64,000 nt of DNA from Polyporus tsugae (Eukaryota; Basidiomycota; Agaricomycetes; Polyporales; Polyporaceae), in NCBI GenBank assembly GCA_024305745.1, contig JAHRBS010000006.1:2048501-2112500 (forward strand). Direction: 5' to 3'. Every line of letters begins with the position of its first letter. The first letter of the stretch is position 1. Below the pieces are notes generated by a model. That model ran no database searches. It was given only the letters and a program-made list of their open reading frames with translations, and was not told where the DNA came from. The position numbers were made by a program, and so were the translations under genes. This document shows, piece after piece, positions 22,526 to 33,106 of the stretch.

Positions 22526-23341
22526 GATGGTAGTTGAGTGGCAATAGAGAAAAAGGAGCGAAAGGAGTGGAAACGACGGCCACAGGCAGTCGACGTGAAC
22601 GGTGACCAGACAGTGACGACATTTTCCCGACGCGCAGCATCCCGCTCGATCCCAGTTGCCATAATCGGTCAATCGGCATCGGGCCGGCCGGGAAGCGGTC
22701 GCATTCCCGCCGATTCAACGCCCTCCGTGTCGCGGCTAATGCATAATGCTTGAGTCCATTACTAATTGACTCGCACCCATTTAGTTGTCATGCAAAGTAA
22801 TTCATCAGCGTATCACCATTGCGTCGGCTGCAACTCCCAAGTGCGTTTTTTTTTCCCGTCCATAAAAGCATGGTCAGATGTTCGGTAGCACGCGGCCTGG
22901 TTGTTTCTTGCTCAAGGCTGCGTCTTGAAGCTGTCACGGTGGCGCTGGTCTATGCTATCCCCAAGTCATTGTCGCGGCAAAACCTTGGAAGGTGCATACC
23001 CCCTCCATAATCCCGGAGACATAAGCTAACAGTGTCTCCTTCCTTTCCTGTCTCCCAGTTATGCATGAGCACACAGGTTATGTCCACCTGCACATTATCC
23101 AGTCGCCCGCTGTAGATCAGCGCATTGTGTCCAACGCCAAAGCCGAGTGTCATGTCGAACAGGGGTGCATACATGTTCGCTTTTAATGTGAGCATGGCCA
23201 AGCGGCTCCCGATTGTTGTTCGCTTGACGTTGGCTCGCGCACACGCAGCTGTGCCGCGACTCTTTTTATTCCGCTTTCCCTTCTTCGCCTTACGCCGCCG
23301 CGGCCTGCCGTGCGCTTTTTACCACACCCGCACCGTACGCC
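22526..23341. other. Intergenic stretch between divergent genes
   Basis: Separates the minus-strand membrane-protein gene from the plus-strand kinase relic. No gene is supported. It probably holds both promoters. Confidence 0.4.
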
Positions 23342-23349
23342 TATAAAAA
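23342..23349 (+). promoter_or_regulatory. TATA box before the kinase relic
   Basis: TATAAAAA, 58 bases before the ATG at 23400 and followed by a CT-rich leader. This is typical spacing for a filamentous-fungus promoter. It suggests the kinase gene was once expressed. Confidence 0.5.
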
Positions 23350-23399
23350 CCCCTCCACCTCGAACTGGGAAGCTGCAACACTCCCAACTTCTCTGCAGC

Positions 23400-24390
23400 A
23401 TGCTCCTCTCCCCCACCCGCTCACCTTCCTGCACTCCTCTCACAGACAAACTTCTCAACATCCCTTCTAACGAAACCGTGACGGGAAGCAAGGATACAAG
23501 CAGACACCATTCGACGAGCTCGAATGGTGGTTCTCAAACTTCGAGCGGTCAAATACTCTATGTAGGCTTTTCAAACGAGGCGGCCGTCATCAGAAACTAC
23601 CTCGGGAAGCAAATGGAGGTGCGTTACCGTTCTCCGGCCTCGCTCCGTCTTCCCCTCTCACACGCGCTCCAATCTCCTATCAGTCTCGCCTCGGTCGTGC
23701 AGTCTTCTGGGCCACTCCCTGGGTGCGGCACACGCGTCCGAGTCCTACAGCACCGGCGTCTTCTCCAGATCATCCGTCGTCTCCCCGTTCAGCCACGGAT
23801 GGGAATGGGACCGCTGCCTCAAAACGAACCCGTCCCCAACGCCTGCTCCGAATGACCAGTGAGTCCGCTTGCCCATATATGCGTCGATTTCAGAGCACTC
23901 ACAGCAGGCCATTCTTGCTGCAGCCGTGTCTCTCGGACGAGCTCTGGGCGTCGAACAGGAACTTGCACATCCTCACGGAGGTCTGTGATGGCGGCTCATT
24001 GGCGTCGTACCGGTACCGGATCGCGTACGACTCTTTGTTGCAGGCCTCCGCGGAGATCGTACGTGTCTTCTTGTATAATAAATACCCCACGACAGCGTCC
24101 TCACCGTTACCAATGCCGTAGATCTTGGGGCTGAACTGGCTGCATGAACACAGCATCGCTCACCACGACCTGAAGCCGCACAACATCCTAGTCAACGGCA
24201 GCGGTCACTGGTCACTGCGCCATCGCGGACTACGGCGGCGCTCGGTTCCTCAACGGCGAGCGGACACTCACTGGCACGCGCGCCGGTAACGACACGTCCC
24301 TCGCCATGACGACGGCGTTTGTGGCCCCGGAGACCCGAAACCTTGCGCCCTCAAGGTTGTGCGTTTCGGGCGCGTAATCTCGGAGCCCGC
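23400..24390 (+). pseudogene. Broken serine/threonine-type protein kinase
   Basis: Starts at ATG 23400 (MLLSPTRSPSCTPL). Kinase-like pieces follow: ILTEVCDGGSLASY (about 23,970-24,010, the hinge region), LNWLHEHSIAHHDLKPHNIL (about 24,130-24,195, the catalytic loop with HHD for HRD), CAIADYGGARFL (about 24,220-24,255, DYG for DFG) and TAFVAPE (about 24,312, the APE motif). Between the catalytic loop and the DYG motif the frame is broken by a direct 7-bp duplication, GGTCACT GGTCACT. Removing one unit mentally makes GSGHCAIADYGG continuous. The middle exon (about 23,690-23,860) also reads best in a frame that does not connect smoothly. The relic ends soon after APE, so the C-lobe is missing. 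It is a decayed kinase unless the sequence has an error. Confidence 0.6.
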
Positions 24391-24841
24391 ATGCGCAGGC
24401 GTTATCAACGAGTTGAAGGGGCTGTCCACCTGAGCTTCAGAGGAGAACCGTGACCAAGTACTCGCCGTTCTTGCGGCAACCGTCACATCCCCCCCGCACG
24501 CGTTCCCATTTGATTATTCGTTGAGCCGTGATGTAGTTAGTGTAGGTCATAAAATAATACACCTTCACCATGGCAGCCGCGCTGAACAACCTGCGCAAGT
24601 GTGCGTGTGCTGTCTGATGTTCGATTATTGAAAGAACGGTGGCCCGTGCGTCCATAAACCCGTGTGAGATGCGAGTACTATGGGACGTGGCTTCAAGTTA
24701 CAGCGGATGTTGCGAAAGGGCTAAGGAGGACGCTGACGATAAGTCCATATGATAATACACATTGCATGGGGTATGATAAATGCTGAAATCCAAGTCCATC
24801 CATGAGCAGACACATAAGCCGACGTAAACGCTACACTCCTA
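24391..24841. other. Spacer between the kinase relic and the SMP-C2 gene
   Basis: About 450 bp, A/T-richer than the flanking genes. It includes the 3' flank of the minus-strand SMP-C2 gene. No gene seen. Confidence 0.4.
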
Positions 24842-27800
24842 CTACACCTCCGTCTCAACATCCGGATGCCTGGCCTTCATCTTGAACCGATCCTTTGCGG
24901 TATGTACGCTGTCCTTGACGCCATCCTTGATCCACTCAGCAGTGCGCATCGGCTTCGCCTGCATGACTCCCCGGTGGTCCCGGTGCAGCTCCTTCTCGTG
25001 TTGCCGCCAGTCCTTTATCCTGCCCATCAGACTCCCTTTGGAAACTGTTTCCCCGCCCTGCTCGTCACCGTTGCTGTCGTGGTCATCTTGACCATCGCTC
25101 GTCGCGGTGCCATGAGCGTCCGTCTCGCTGTCGCTCCCCTCGACCTGCACTTCGCCGGGCGAGACCGTTGTGTCCACTCCGTGGTCCTGCGTGCCCTTGA
25201 GCACGTCCTGGCTGTCGCTCTCGAAGGCATTGGCAGACCCTCCAGTACGCGTCGTGTCCGTCATCTGCTCGCGCGCATCCTGCCCGTGGTCCTCTCCCTC
25301 CGCCGTCTCCCGATTCTCCATCGAGCGATGCCCCCCCAGGGGTGCACGCGGCTGCACTGACATCTCGCCCACCTTCTCGCGAAGCCCGCCCGTCTTCTGG
25401 CGGTCGTACTCGTCCCGCGAGCTGCGCTTCCTCGCACCATGCCCGTCCAGCATCTCGTAGTGCTTCTCTGCGACCCCGGGCCAGAAACCGAGGTCGAGCC
25501 GCACGCGACCCACGCAATCGACTTTCTCCCGGTCGCTGTCCAAGGCCCAGTACGACAGGTCGCCGTCGGGCGGGACGTAGCTGCTCTTCAGGCGAGAGTA
25601 GTCGCCGCCTCCCGCGCGCCAGAGCGCGCACTCGACAGGGGCTCCCTCCGCGCGATCGACGATGTCGCGGAGCCAGAGGACGGCGAGCGCCTTGCGGCCC
25701 GCGGAACTCTTGAATGCGGACTTGTCGCGGAAGGAGATGAGGAGCGCGGCAGCGTACCGTTGCCGCACGGGCAGCTTCGTTCCGCTGTTGGGCGTCCATA
25801 CGAGCATTCTCGTGCTGGAGTCGGGACAGCGGTCGATGGTCTTGTAGGAGATCTTCTCCTCAGGCCCCCCAGTTGTGATCTTGACGCGGACCTCGCAATG
25901 CGAGAGATCTATGGGGGCATCGTGGACGGAGATAGACCGGATGTCTAGCGTGCCGGTATCAAAGCCAAGGAGGTTTGGCGAAAATTTCGCCTCGATGGGG
26001 CGGAAGAGGAGCGAGATGCGAATACGGCCGGTACCAAGGCCGTGCTCGAGAGAATAGAAGCGAGTAACCTCGGAGGCGTTCACGAGGGTTTCAGAAAGCT
26101 GCCGCATAGAGGTGAGTTTAGTGCTCGAATGCGATGTGGGGGAGACGGACCTTCAAGAACACAGTGCCGAGAATGGCATCATTCTCGCGCATGCGCGAGT
26201 CTTTCACAGTCACGGCTACATGCGCCGTCCTCCAGTCCCTCACGAACCGCTCCGTCCCCGCGTTGAACATCGGTGAGCTAGTGATCGGCTTCGCCCGGGT
26301 CTCGTACACAAGCTCGTCGTTCAGCGACCTTCAACGAAACGAATTTATGTCAGTTCGCAGCAACAACAACCCATCAACAAGAGAAACGCACAGTGTGCAA
26401 TAAGACGACGGCAGCCCAACATCCTCCTCCGCCGTCTCCTCCCCTGCATCCTGTCCCTTCTCGCCCTCCCTCCCACTCCCGCCCTTCCTCTCCTTCCCCA
26501 TCGTCCGCACCGTCAGATCCCGTATCTCATGCACCTGCATGCTAAGCAGCCCACTCGGCCACTTCGGGTCCGGAGGTGTCACAAGCACCGCCGCCTCCAT
26601 CTCGTTCAGCGCGACGGACTTCGCGTCCTTGAGCTCCTCCATCCCACGCAGGTCGTCGGGGACACTGGGGTCTGAGCCGTCCGTGCTGAGCGTCTTAGTC
26701 GGGGAGAGCTTGCCATAGTAGCCTATGGTGTACTCGAGCGAGCCCGGCCGTGCACGCGAGTCTGGCGAGGAGAGCGACGAGACGCGCCGGACGGGCGTGC
26801 CGCGGTGCCGGAAAAGGTCGACAAGGCTGATCTCGGCAAAGCCCATCATGTCGTCCTGTTGAACATGTCCACATCCTGAGCGTGAGGACGATGGAGTGGG
26901 CGAATGGGGAGGGCGACTTACAACACTCAGACGGTCCGAGTCCCAGAGCTGGAAGCTGATCTTCTCGCGCAGCTTCACAGTGTTGACGTCAACGAGAAGC
27001 ACTGCTATTTCTTCGAATACAGGGTTGAGGTCGCACTTGATGATACGTGTCGAGTACAGAGGCTTCTCCAGCCGCGAGTATGTGAGCGTCACGTACGGAT
27101 CTGCTGGAAGTTGAGCTTCGATGAGATTGTATGCGCTACAGCACTGATAGACGTACCTGACGCTCCGGTCGTATCCATCTTCTTGATGCCGGTCGCGCGG
27201 TGGATATGTATTACTACAACTCCAATAGCCTCTGTATCTGTACGGAGCCATAGCATCAGCATCCTCCACGACCTTAGCGTATTGCTTCACCTACCCTTCT
27301 TGATGTCGTCGCCACTGATGAGACGTTGAAGGTCCAAGGTCATACTCTTCGGAGCAACGTATTCTGCCGCGGCGGTGTCGATAGCGCTCGAGATGAAGCC
27401 GGAGATGAAAGGCAGATTCATGATATTTGGTAGCGCTCTACTCATGGGTACGACAGAAATGGTAATGCGGGGTAAACCCATGAGCGTAATAAGTGTTGTC
27501 TTCACGCTTTGGGCCAGTTAGCAATAACATGCAGCGACCGACAAGAATGCGACGTACAAAGGCGGATTAGGGATCAGCTGGAGACGCGCTCGGGCGGTCC
27601 CAACAGCACCTGTGACCTCGACCCAGACGGCTGCAAAGTGAGGTCAGTCGCGTCATACGATATCAAAAGTACCGTGGTGCACTTACGGACTCGGAAGCCC
27701 CACAAGTTCTTCACACCGAGGAAAAACTCCACCATAAAACTGCGCAATGTATCTTTAGCATCACACATAATAGTGGGCATACAAAGTGAACAGCGCACTG

Positions 27801-28899
27801 GATGTTCTGGCCCTTCTCTTGCGCAGCCCGCCCGCTCGGGAGACCCTGATACGCGAACGACACCTCGAGGTTGACATGGTCTTCATCAAGCGCGTCGCGT
27901 TCTTCGGAGGTGATCGATTCTGGGTCGATACCCAGTCCCGCGAATAAATCGTCGCCCTCCCGCGAGCGCGCATCGGGCAAGGACCGGATAGCCGTGATGC
28001 GCCCGGCATTCGAGCCAAGACCCATGTCGGGGATGCGTACGGAATGCTGGCGCATCACCGTAGACGATAAACGCATGAGACGTGCAAGGGGATGATCGTC
28101 ACATACGATGAAGGCCGGGACGGAAGACTGCATGATGTCCTCGAGCATGTCCACGAGGGACCTGAACAGATCCGAGTTGATCGTCGGCCAGAGCCCTCGC
28201 ACGAGCGCATTCGCCCACTCCGCGCTCTCCTTGGTGCGCTCCTCGTCCGTCACGTTGCCATCGCGGTCGACGTCCGAGGCGGCCCCTAGGCCACGCATAC
28301 GCTCTGCGTGCCAGATGCGCTGCTCGAAGTCGGTCTCCGCAGCCCGGTTCATCGAGAAGAGCAAGCAATAGCTGACGAACACGGGCGGGATTGTGAAGAG
28401 GAGGCGCCATCTCCAGTCAGAGAGTGTGGCAGAGATGGCGAAGGAAGTCACGAAGGCGAGAAAGATGTAAATCACGCTGGACTGGGTCATGGAGAGAACG
28501 TGGTCGCGGTGCTCCTTCCAGTCTATGGGGAGGATGGGCAAGCCGGTCGGCACCATATATGCGCATATTGCGGAAGAGATGCGAGCACTCACCTGGGGGA
28601 GGGAACTCGAGATGGAGCACGTTGTCCCCTTGCGAGCGCACATCCGGCTCTTCGTCTGCATTGCGTATGTCAAGCTCTTCGCCAGTCGTAGGGTCCTTGA
28701 CGTCATGCATTGCATGACCTTTGGAGAGTCTGTTGGCAGTCTTCCGCGTGTTCTTCTGCTCGTCGCGCGCGCTCGCATCCTGCAGTTGCTGCGCTTTTGC
28801 CTTCGTAGCCCTTTCAGGGCTGATGAGGGACGTGAGCTTGGTAGTGATCACGGGCACTGGGTTCTTGCCCGAGTACGGTTGTGCCTGCTTGTGCGACAT
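24842..28899 (-). CDS. SMP-domain and C2-domain membrane-contact-site protein (tricalbin-like)
   Basis: One long multi-exon gene from the ATG at 28899 (MSHKQAQPYSGKNPVPVITT) to the stop at 24842. After a basic N-terminal region a hydrophobic hairpin appears (SSVIYIFLAFVTSFAISATL, then LLFTIPPVFVSYCLLF). The lipid-binding SMP domain follows, recognised by ESAEWANALVRGLWPTINSD and the later PRITISVVPMSRALPNIMNL. The first C2 domain reads IHRATGIKKMDTTGASDPYV, then TLTYSRLEKPLYSTRIIKCD and LNPVFEE. A second C2-like unit reads SRMRENDAILGTVFLKVRLP. The C-terminal exon (24,842-26,107) adds a beta-rich region and a long acidic, low-complexity tail rich in Asp, Glu, Ser and Gly. Tricalbins and E-Syts tether ER to plasma membrane and move lipids, which is the inferred role here. 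Exon borders inside 26,100-27,700 are approximate. Confidence 0.82.
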
Positions 28900-29689
28900 G
28901 AAGAAACGTGGGGAGGGATTGCAATGAGACAGAGGTAAGTAAACGGAAAAGAGTTGAAGCTTACCGTAGTTATATGTGCATCCACTCCGCAGACTTTAAT
29001 CATGTCATAGGTGGAGCAGTGGAGGGTGGTTCGGACTCCATCCATGGGCGATCCGGATTGAACATGACGCGGTTCCCCTCGACCAGAGTGGTATATAGCA
29101 TAGAATATAAGATGATCGACAGCACTACATATGTAGTGCAGGCAGGTTTGAATGCCATGAGACTGAGAAAGCCCACTGGACTGGCACAGGCGCCCAAGCA
29201 TTGTGGGCACTTGCTTACATAAGCCAAAGGAGGGAACTGGAGTGAACTTCAACTTGAATCGAACGTTGAACGCAACACATGCATTTATACCGAGACGAAT
29301 GGCTTCCTGGTCGCCCAGATGCAGTATGCCTGAATAGCATAAGTAAGTGGTCATGCTCGTTCCGCTACTTCCCCTCTAATCATGATGTTTCAAGTGACAC
29401 AATAAAGGGTCTCTTCCGTGAACCCGCAGGAATAGTGACCGCGTTCCGTGTATGGACGATTCCTGAAAACCGAGAACGGTAAGTGAACGCAAAGCACTGC
29501 ATATTGACCGTCGAGCACAAGAGCGTGAAATCCCGAAGCATTACATCACGCTTGACGTAGAGCGACCGTTGTCTCGTCATTCAAAAGTCCTCGATCGTAC
29601 TTAAGCCCGCCTCCTGGCCCAGTATCTGGCATCTCCTTGACGTCCAACCACCACGACATTCTATTCATAATCTGCACACATCTCCTATC
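28900..29689. other. Intergenic stretch between divergent SMP-C2 and carbonic anhydrase genes
   Basis: About 790 bp, likely carrying both promoters. No clear TATA box and no gene. Confidence 0.45.
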
Positions 29690-30309
29690 ATGGCCAGCCC
29701 GACGGTCGCAGACCTTCTCGCGCGGAACAAAGCCTCCATCGCCTCCTTCCAACCTCGCCCCCTTTTCTCAGAGATGCCCGCTCTCAACCTCCCCATGCCC
29801 GCGACCATCGTCGTGGCGTGCTGCGATGCGCGCGCGCACCCTGAGGAGTTCTTCGGCCTCAAGCCAGGCGAAGTCCTCGTCTTACGCACCGCGGCGGGTC
29901 GCGTGAAGCCGATCCTGAAAGACCTCGCCGCACTCGAAACCTTCATCGGGTACGGGAAGGTCAAGCAGCTGCTGATCGTGCACCACACCGACTGTGGTGG
30001 TGTGCATATGAAGGCCAAGGACATAAAGTCGGACATCATGTCTCGGTGAGTCTACTTTAGTCATCTCTACTTCGTGCATCCGGTCGTAAGACACGGTTGG
30101 ACCAATGGCCCGTGTATGACAGACATCCCGCCAAGAAGGCAGAGCTCGAGTCTTGGGACACGCCAGCGTTTGGCGGCAAGACGATCGCTGACAGCGTGAA
30201 GGAAGACGTCGCGATTGTGCAGCGGGACGAGCTGCTGTCCGACGCCTTGAGAAAGGGAACGCGGGGGTTCGTGTTTGATGTCAAGACCGGCGTTGTGAGC
30301 GAGGCATGA
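29690..30309 (+). CDS. Beta-class carbonic anhydrase-like protein
   Basis: Interconverts CO2 and bicarbonate using a zinc ion. Two exons (29,690-30,045 and 30,123-30,309), joined by a 77-nt intron with phase 2, give 180 residues. The ATG at 29690 opens MASPTVADLLARNKASIASF. Zinc-ligand motifs are clear: VVACCDARAHPEEFFGL (Cys, with the Asp-Arg pair) and LLIVHHTDCGGVHM (His-x2-Cys pattern). LRTAAGRVKP follows the first ligand as in the family. The protein is shorter than plant-type beta enzymes but fits the small fungal and bacterial type, and it has no clear targeting peptide, so it is probably cytosolic. The acceptor at 30,122 was chosen because it alone keeps the frame into HPAKKAELESWDTPAFGGKT. 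Confidence 0.88.
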
Positions 30310-30963
30310 GCAGTCGGCAGCGATGCTGAGCTGGCCCACTTTAATCTCGGGAAGACCACTGGTATCATATTGTTGTAATGAGAAGTTGAAATATCGAACG
30401 GCCTCCGAATCTATGGCTTCGTCCTGAGATTGATGGTCGGTGCGCCAGGGCCCCCGAGCAGTATAAGTACTGCAAGCCACCAACCCATATTCTTCTCGAC
30501 TAGTGGCGTTTGGAATGCCTCGGTGCGTTGGCTATAGATGATTATTATCGTCGACGATCAATGTATGCGGGAGTCTCAGGCCAGTGGTATGAGCGTTGAT
30601 GTAAGGGGGACAATCTACGTGCATCACAGCACGAACATAACGATTACGCCGCGTACCAGGAAAATGTTTGTATGCAACGGTTTAGGTTGTGCAATTACTA
30701 TACTAGTGTCTATAAGTAAACTTCTAATGCCACGCCGGCTACCAAGTGTAAAATCAAACAAAGGGCGAGAGCATGTCAATGAACGTGATGCGGTAATGTC
30801 CTTCAAGGAAGTAACTGTCCACGGTGAATGTCCGTACCACCAAGGCAGCCCTCTGAATAATCTTCTCCGGTCGTCACATATTGCGCATGACTATGACTTT
30901 GAGTCCGACTAGTGCTCGAAGTAAAGAACCCAGCGCCGCCTCAGCGGGTCTGCTATTCCACGG
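30310..30963. other. Intergenic stretch
   Basis: About 650 bp between convergent genes. Only short frames without recognisable features. Confidence 0.4.
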
Positions 30964-32042
30964 TCACCGTGTGGAAATGCATCGACTGCGGTCCGAGGTG
31001 ACGGCATACCCGGACGTGCAGCGGCGCACGACGCAAGACCCGCGCATGCAGGAGACGTCCGCAACCCCAGGGATAGCAGTGCAGTCTACACCCCATGGAG
31101 AGGACGCGTCGAAGGGCGTCATACATCCGCCACCTGCATACAGTAGTAACATTAGCTTCACCGACTCGGACCCGACTTGACACTCTGCGTCAATGATCCG
31201 CGAACACTCACAGCTCTCGAGGTCGTGCTTGACGTCGACGCACTCCCATGGTTCGCTCACCCGGCCCCTCTGTTCGAAGATCCCGCAAGCGGTGTGCCCT
31301 CTGGGGCACATCCTGCGCCGGTTGGCCACCCTGTCGAAAGCGGACGCGGCACGGCGCTCGGGAACGACGACAGCACTCGGACAGGAGGACGCGCATTGGC
31401 CACCGCATACCGCGTTTGGCGACTCGCAGACGCAGTCCCCAGTGTTGGAGGAGACCGTGAAGCCGTTGCTGCACGCGTACCCACAGGGATTGTTGTTACC
31501 ACAGCTTGGGAGGGCGCCATCAGGGTACTGGCAGGTCGTGCCACCCGCAGCGGCGATGATCTGTTTGCGCGCACGGAGGATGCTTCAGGATCAGGGAGTT
31601 TGTGAGGTGCTCACAGTTGAGGCTCACCATGTCCGTTAGGGCGGTGGTTGCTGCAGCATTCCCGGCAAGTGCGACAGCCTAGTGATACGATGAACGCGCC
31701 GATCGTACGACTTTGCTAACGAACGAACTTACCGCCTCTGCGACCACATTCGTCTGGAGAATGGTGGGAACAGTCGAAACGCATGTACAGACGTCTGAGG
31801 TGCATGAACGAGTGAGTATTTGATGAGCACAGAGGATGCAATGCACACCCACGAACGAGACCAATCGTCACCAGTCCTATGCCAGGGAGCTGAATCTTCA
31901 AGGGCCCATTGATGACGGCGCAGACGTCGCTAGAGGTACGACGCCTCAGCCCCGAAAACGCCGTCCGGGACTGAGCCGCAACAGGAGCCAACCCCACAGC
32001 GGCGAGGACGCCGAGTGCACTGATCGCGAGGTGAGAACGCAT
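30964..32042 (-). CDS. PriA-like cysteine-rich secreted protein
   Basis: Exons from ATG 32042 to TGA 30964. A signal peptide opens it (MRSHLAISALGVLAAVGLAP, then VAAQ). Next come SSDVCAVINGPLKIQLPGIG and, after an intron, DVCTCVSTVPTILQTNVVAE, AVALAGNAAATTALTDM and TTCQYPDGALPSCGNNNPCG. Then a cysteine-rich block: YACSNGFTV, CVCESPNAVCGGQCASSC. The last part reads ECVDVKHDLESCGGCMTPFD, with an intron inside ESC, then GVDCTAIPGVADVSCMRGSC and VVRRCTSGYAV. This matches the priA family first described from Lentinula edodes, a fruiting-associated secreted protein of unknown biochemical function. The cysteine spacing implies several disulfides. The donor after AGC T at about 31,205 was chosen because it restores the ESCGGC motif. 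Confidence 0.85.
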
Positions 32043-33106
32043 TCCGAGTGAAAAGGCGATGAGTGGGCGACGGCCTGAGGAAGTAGTATGAGGGAGGGTC
32101 ATTATCAGAGCGAAGTTGACGCGTCTAGACTCGCGGCAACTTACAAGGTAAAACAACATACCGGAGAATGTTCGCTGCGGCCTGTCACGAACTCCAAGTG
32201 GCGCTGCATTACAGTACCTAGACGAACCACAAGGCACAGAGGCATGATTAGGAAAACACACCCCGCGAAGGATCAGGCCCAGGACGTCTAATTGGACGAT
32301 AAGTAACTCGTCCCGTCTATAGGGCCCCCGAAATCCACACTTGTGGCAATCCAATCATATAGAGTGCGGGATTGACGAGCAACGTCTCTCAATCTTTTCT
32401 TGAAAAAAGGGAATTAGCAGATGTACATCTCGTCGCTCGTGCATGAGCAGAAGGGCCGTATGTGCGGTACTTACCGCGACCTCTTGAGACCTGCTGGCAC
32501 ACTGAATCCCGGACATTGAGCTGAAGGTGGAACTGACTGAAATAAAGGCACAGTGTGTCGAACGACTTTCAATGCGTTCCTGGGTGCTAGAACATTGACG
32601 GCTGGAAAATGCAGCAGCGACAGCCTGAGCTGGTGGTGGCGGCACCGGGACAACGTTAACACAGTGACTGATTGATCGGACCGATCTGGACGACTCAAGT
32701 GCGCGCCTAAGAGCAGCATAAGCCTGCTGGGTGAGTTGAAAGTTGTTGCTGGGTCAAAAAATATACCATCCGCATACATCTACCACTTACTCCGCATACG
32801 TACAGGTTACGGCGCGAGAGCCCTAGCAATTTAGCGACACCATGGAATAGGAAGCGCGATCCTGCGCATCTGAGCGTTGAAACTAGGATAGGCGACGAAA
32901 ACAAGACCAATCTCGGCGAGGACCTTCAACATCTCGACCGGAACGAGCTGATAAAGTTCTATCGTGGTACAACTAGTACACTTGCGTGCAGCTTCAAGTC
33001 TGATGCAATAAGTCTAATCAAGAAAGCGAAGGAATCAAGGAGGAACAATGTCCGATGAGCGGGAACAACAGAACACAAAGCACGCCACCTGAGGTCAAAA
33101 TGGGGG
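32043..33106. other. Intergenic stretch
   Basis: Just over 1 kb without a supported gene. It holds the promoter of the priA-like gene and the 3' flank of the DUF6533-type gene. Confidence 0.4.

Noticed and set aside
23690..23790. A GHSLGAA lipase-like nucleophile elbow in the kinase relic's middle exon
   Set aside because: It appears in a frame not connected to any other hydrolase motif and lies between kinase segments, so it is most likely chance.
25083..25799. Long antisense and alternate-frame ORFs across the SMP-C2 gene
   Set aside because: High GC third positions keep other frames open. They are Arg/Ala-rich, lack domains and overlap a well-supported exon.
30046..30122. Earlier acceptors at 30,060 and 30,090 in the carbonic anhydrase intron
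   Set aside because: The donor at 30,046 is phase 2. Both acceptors put the second exon out of frame, whereas the AG at 30,121-30,122 keeps it.
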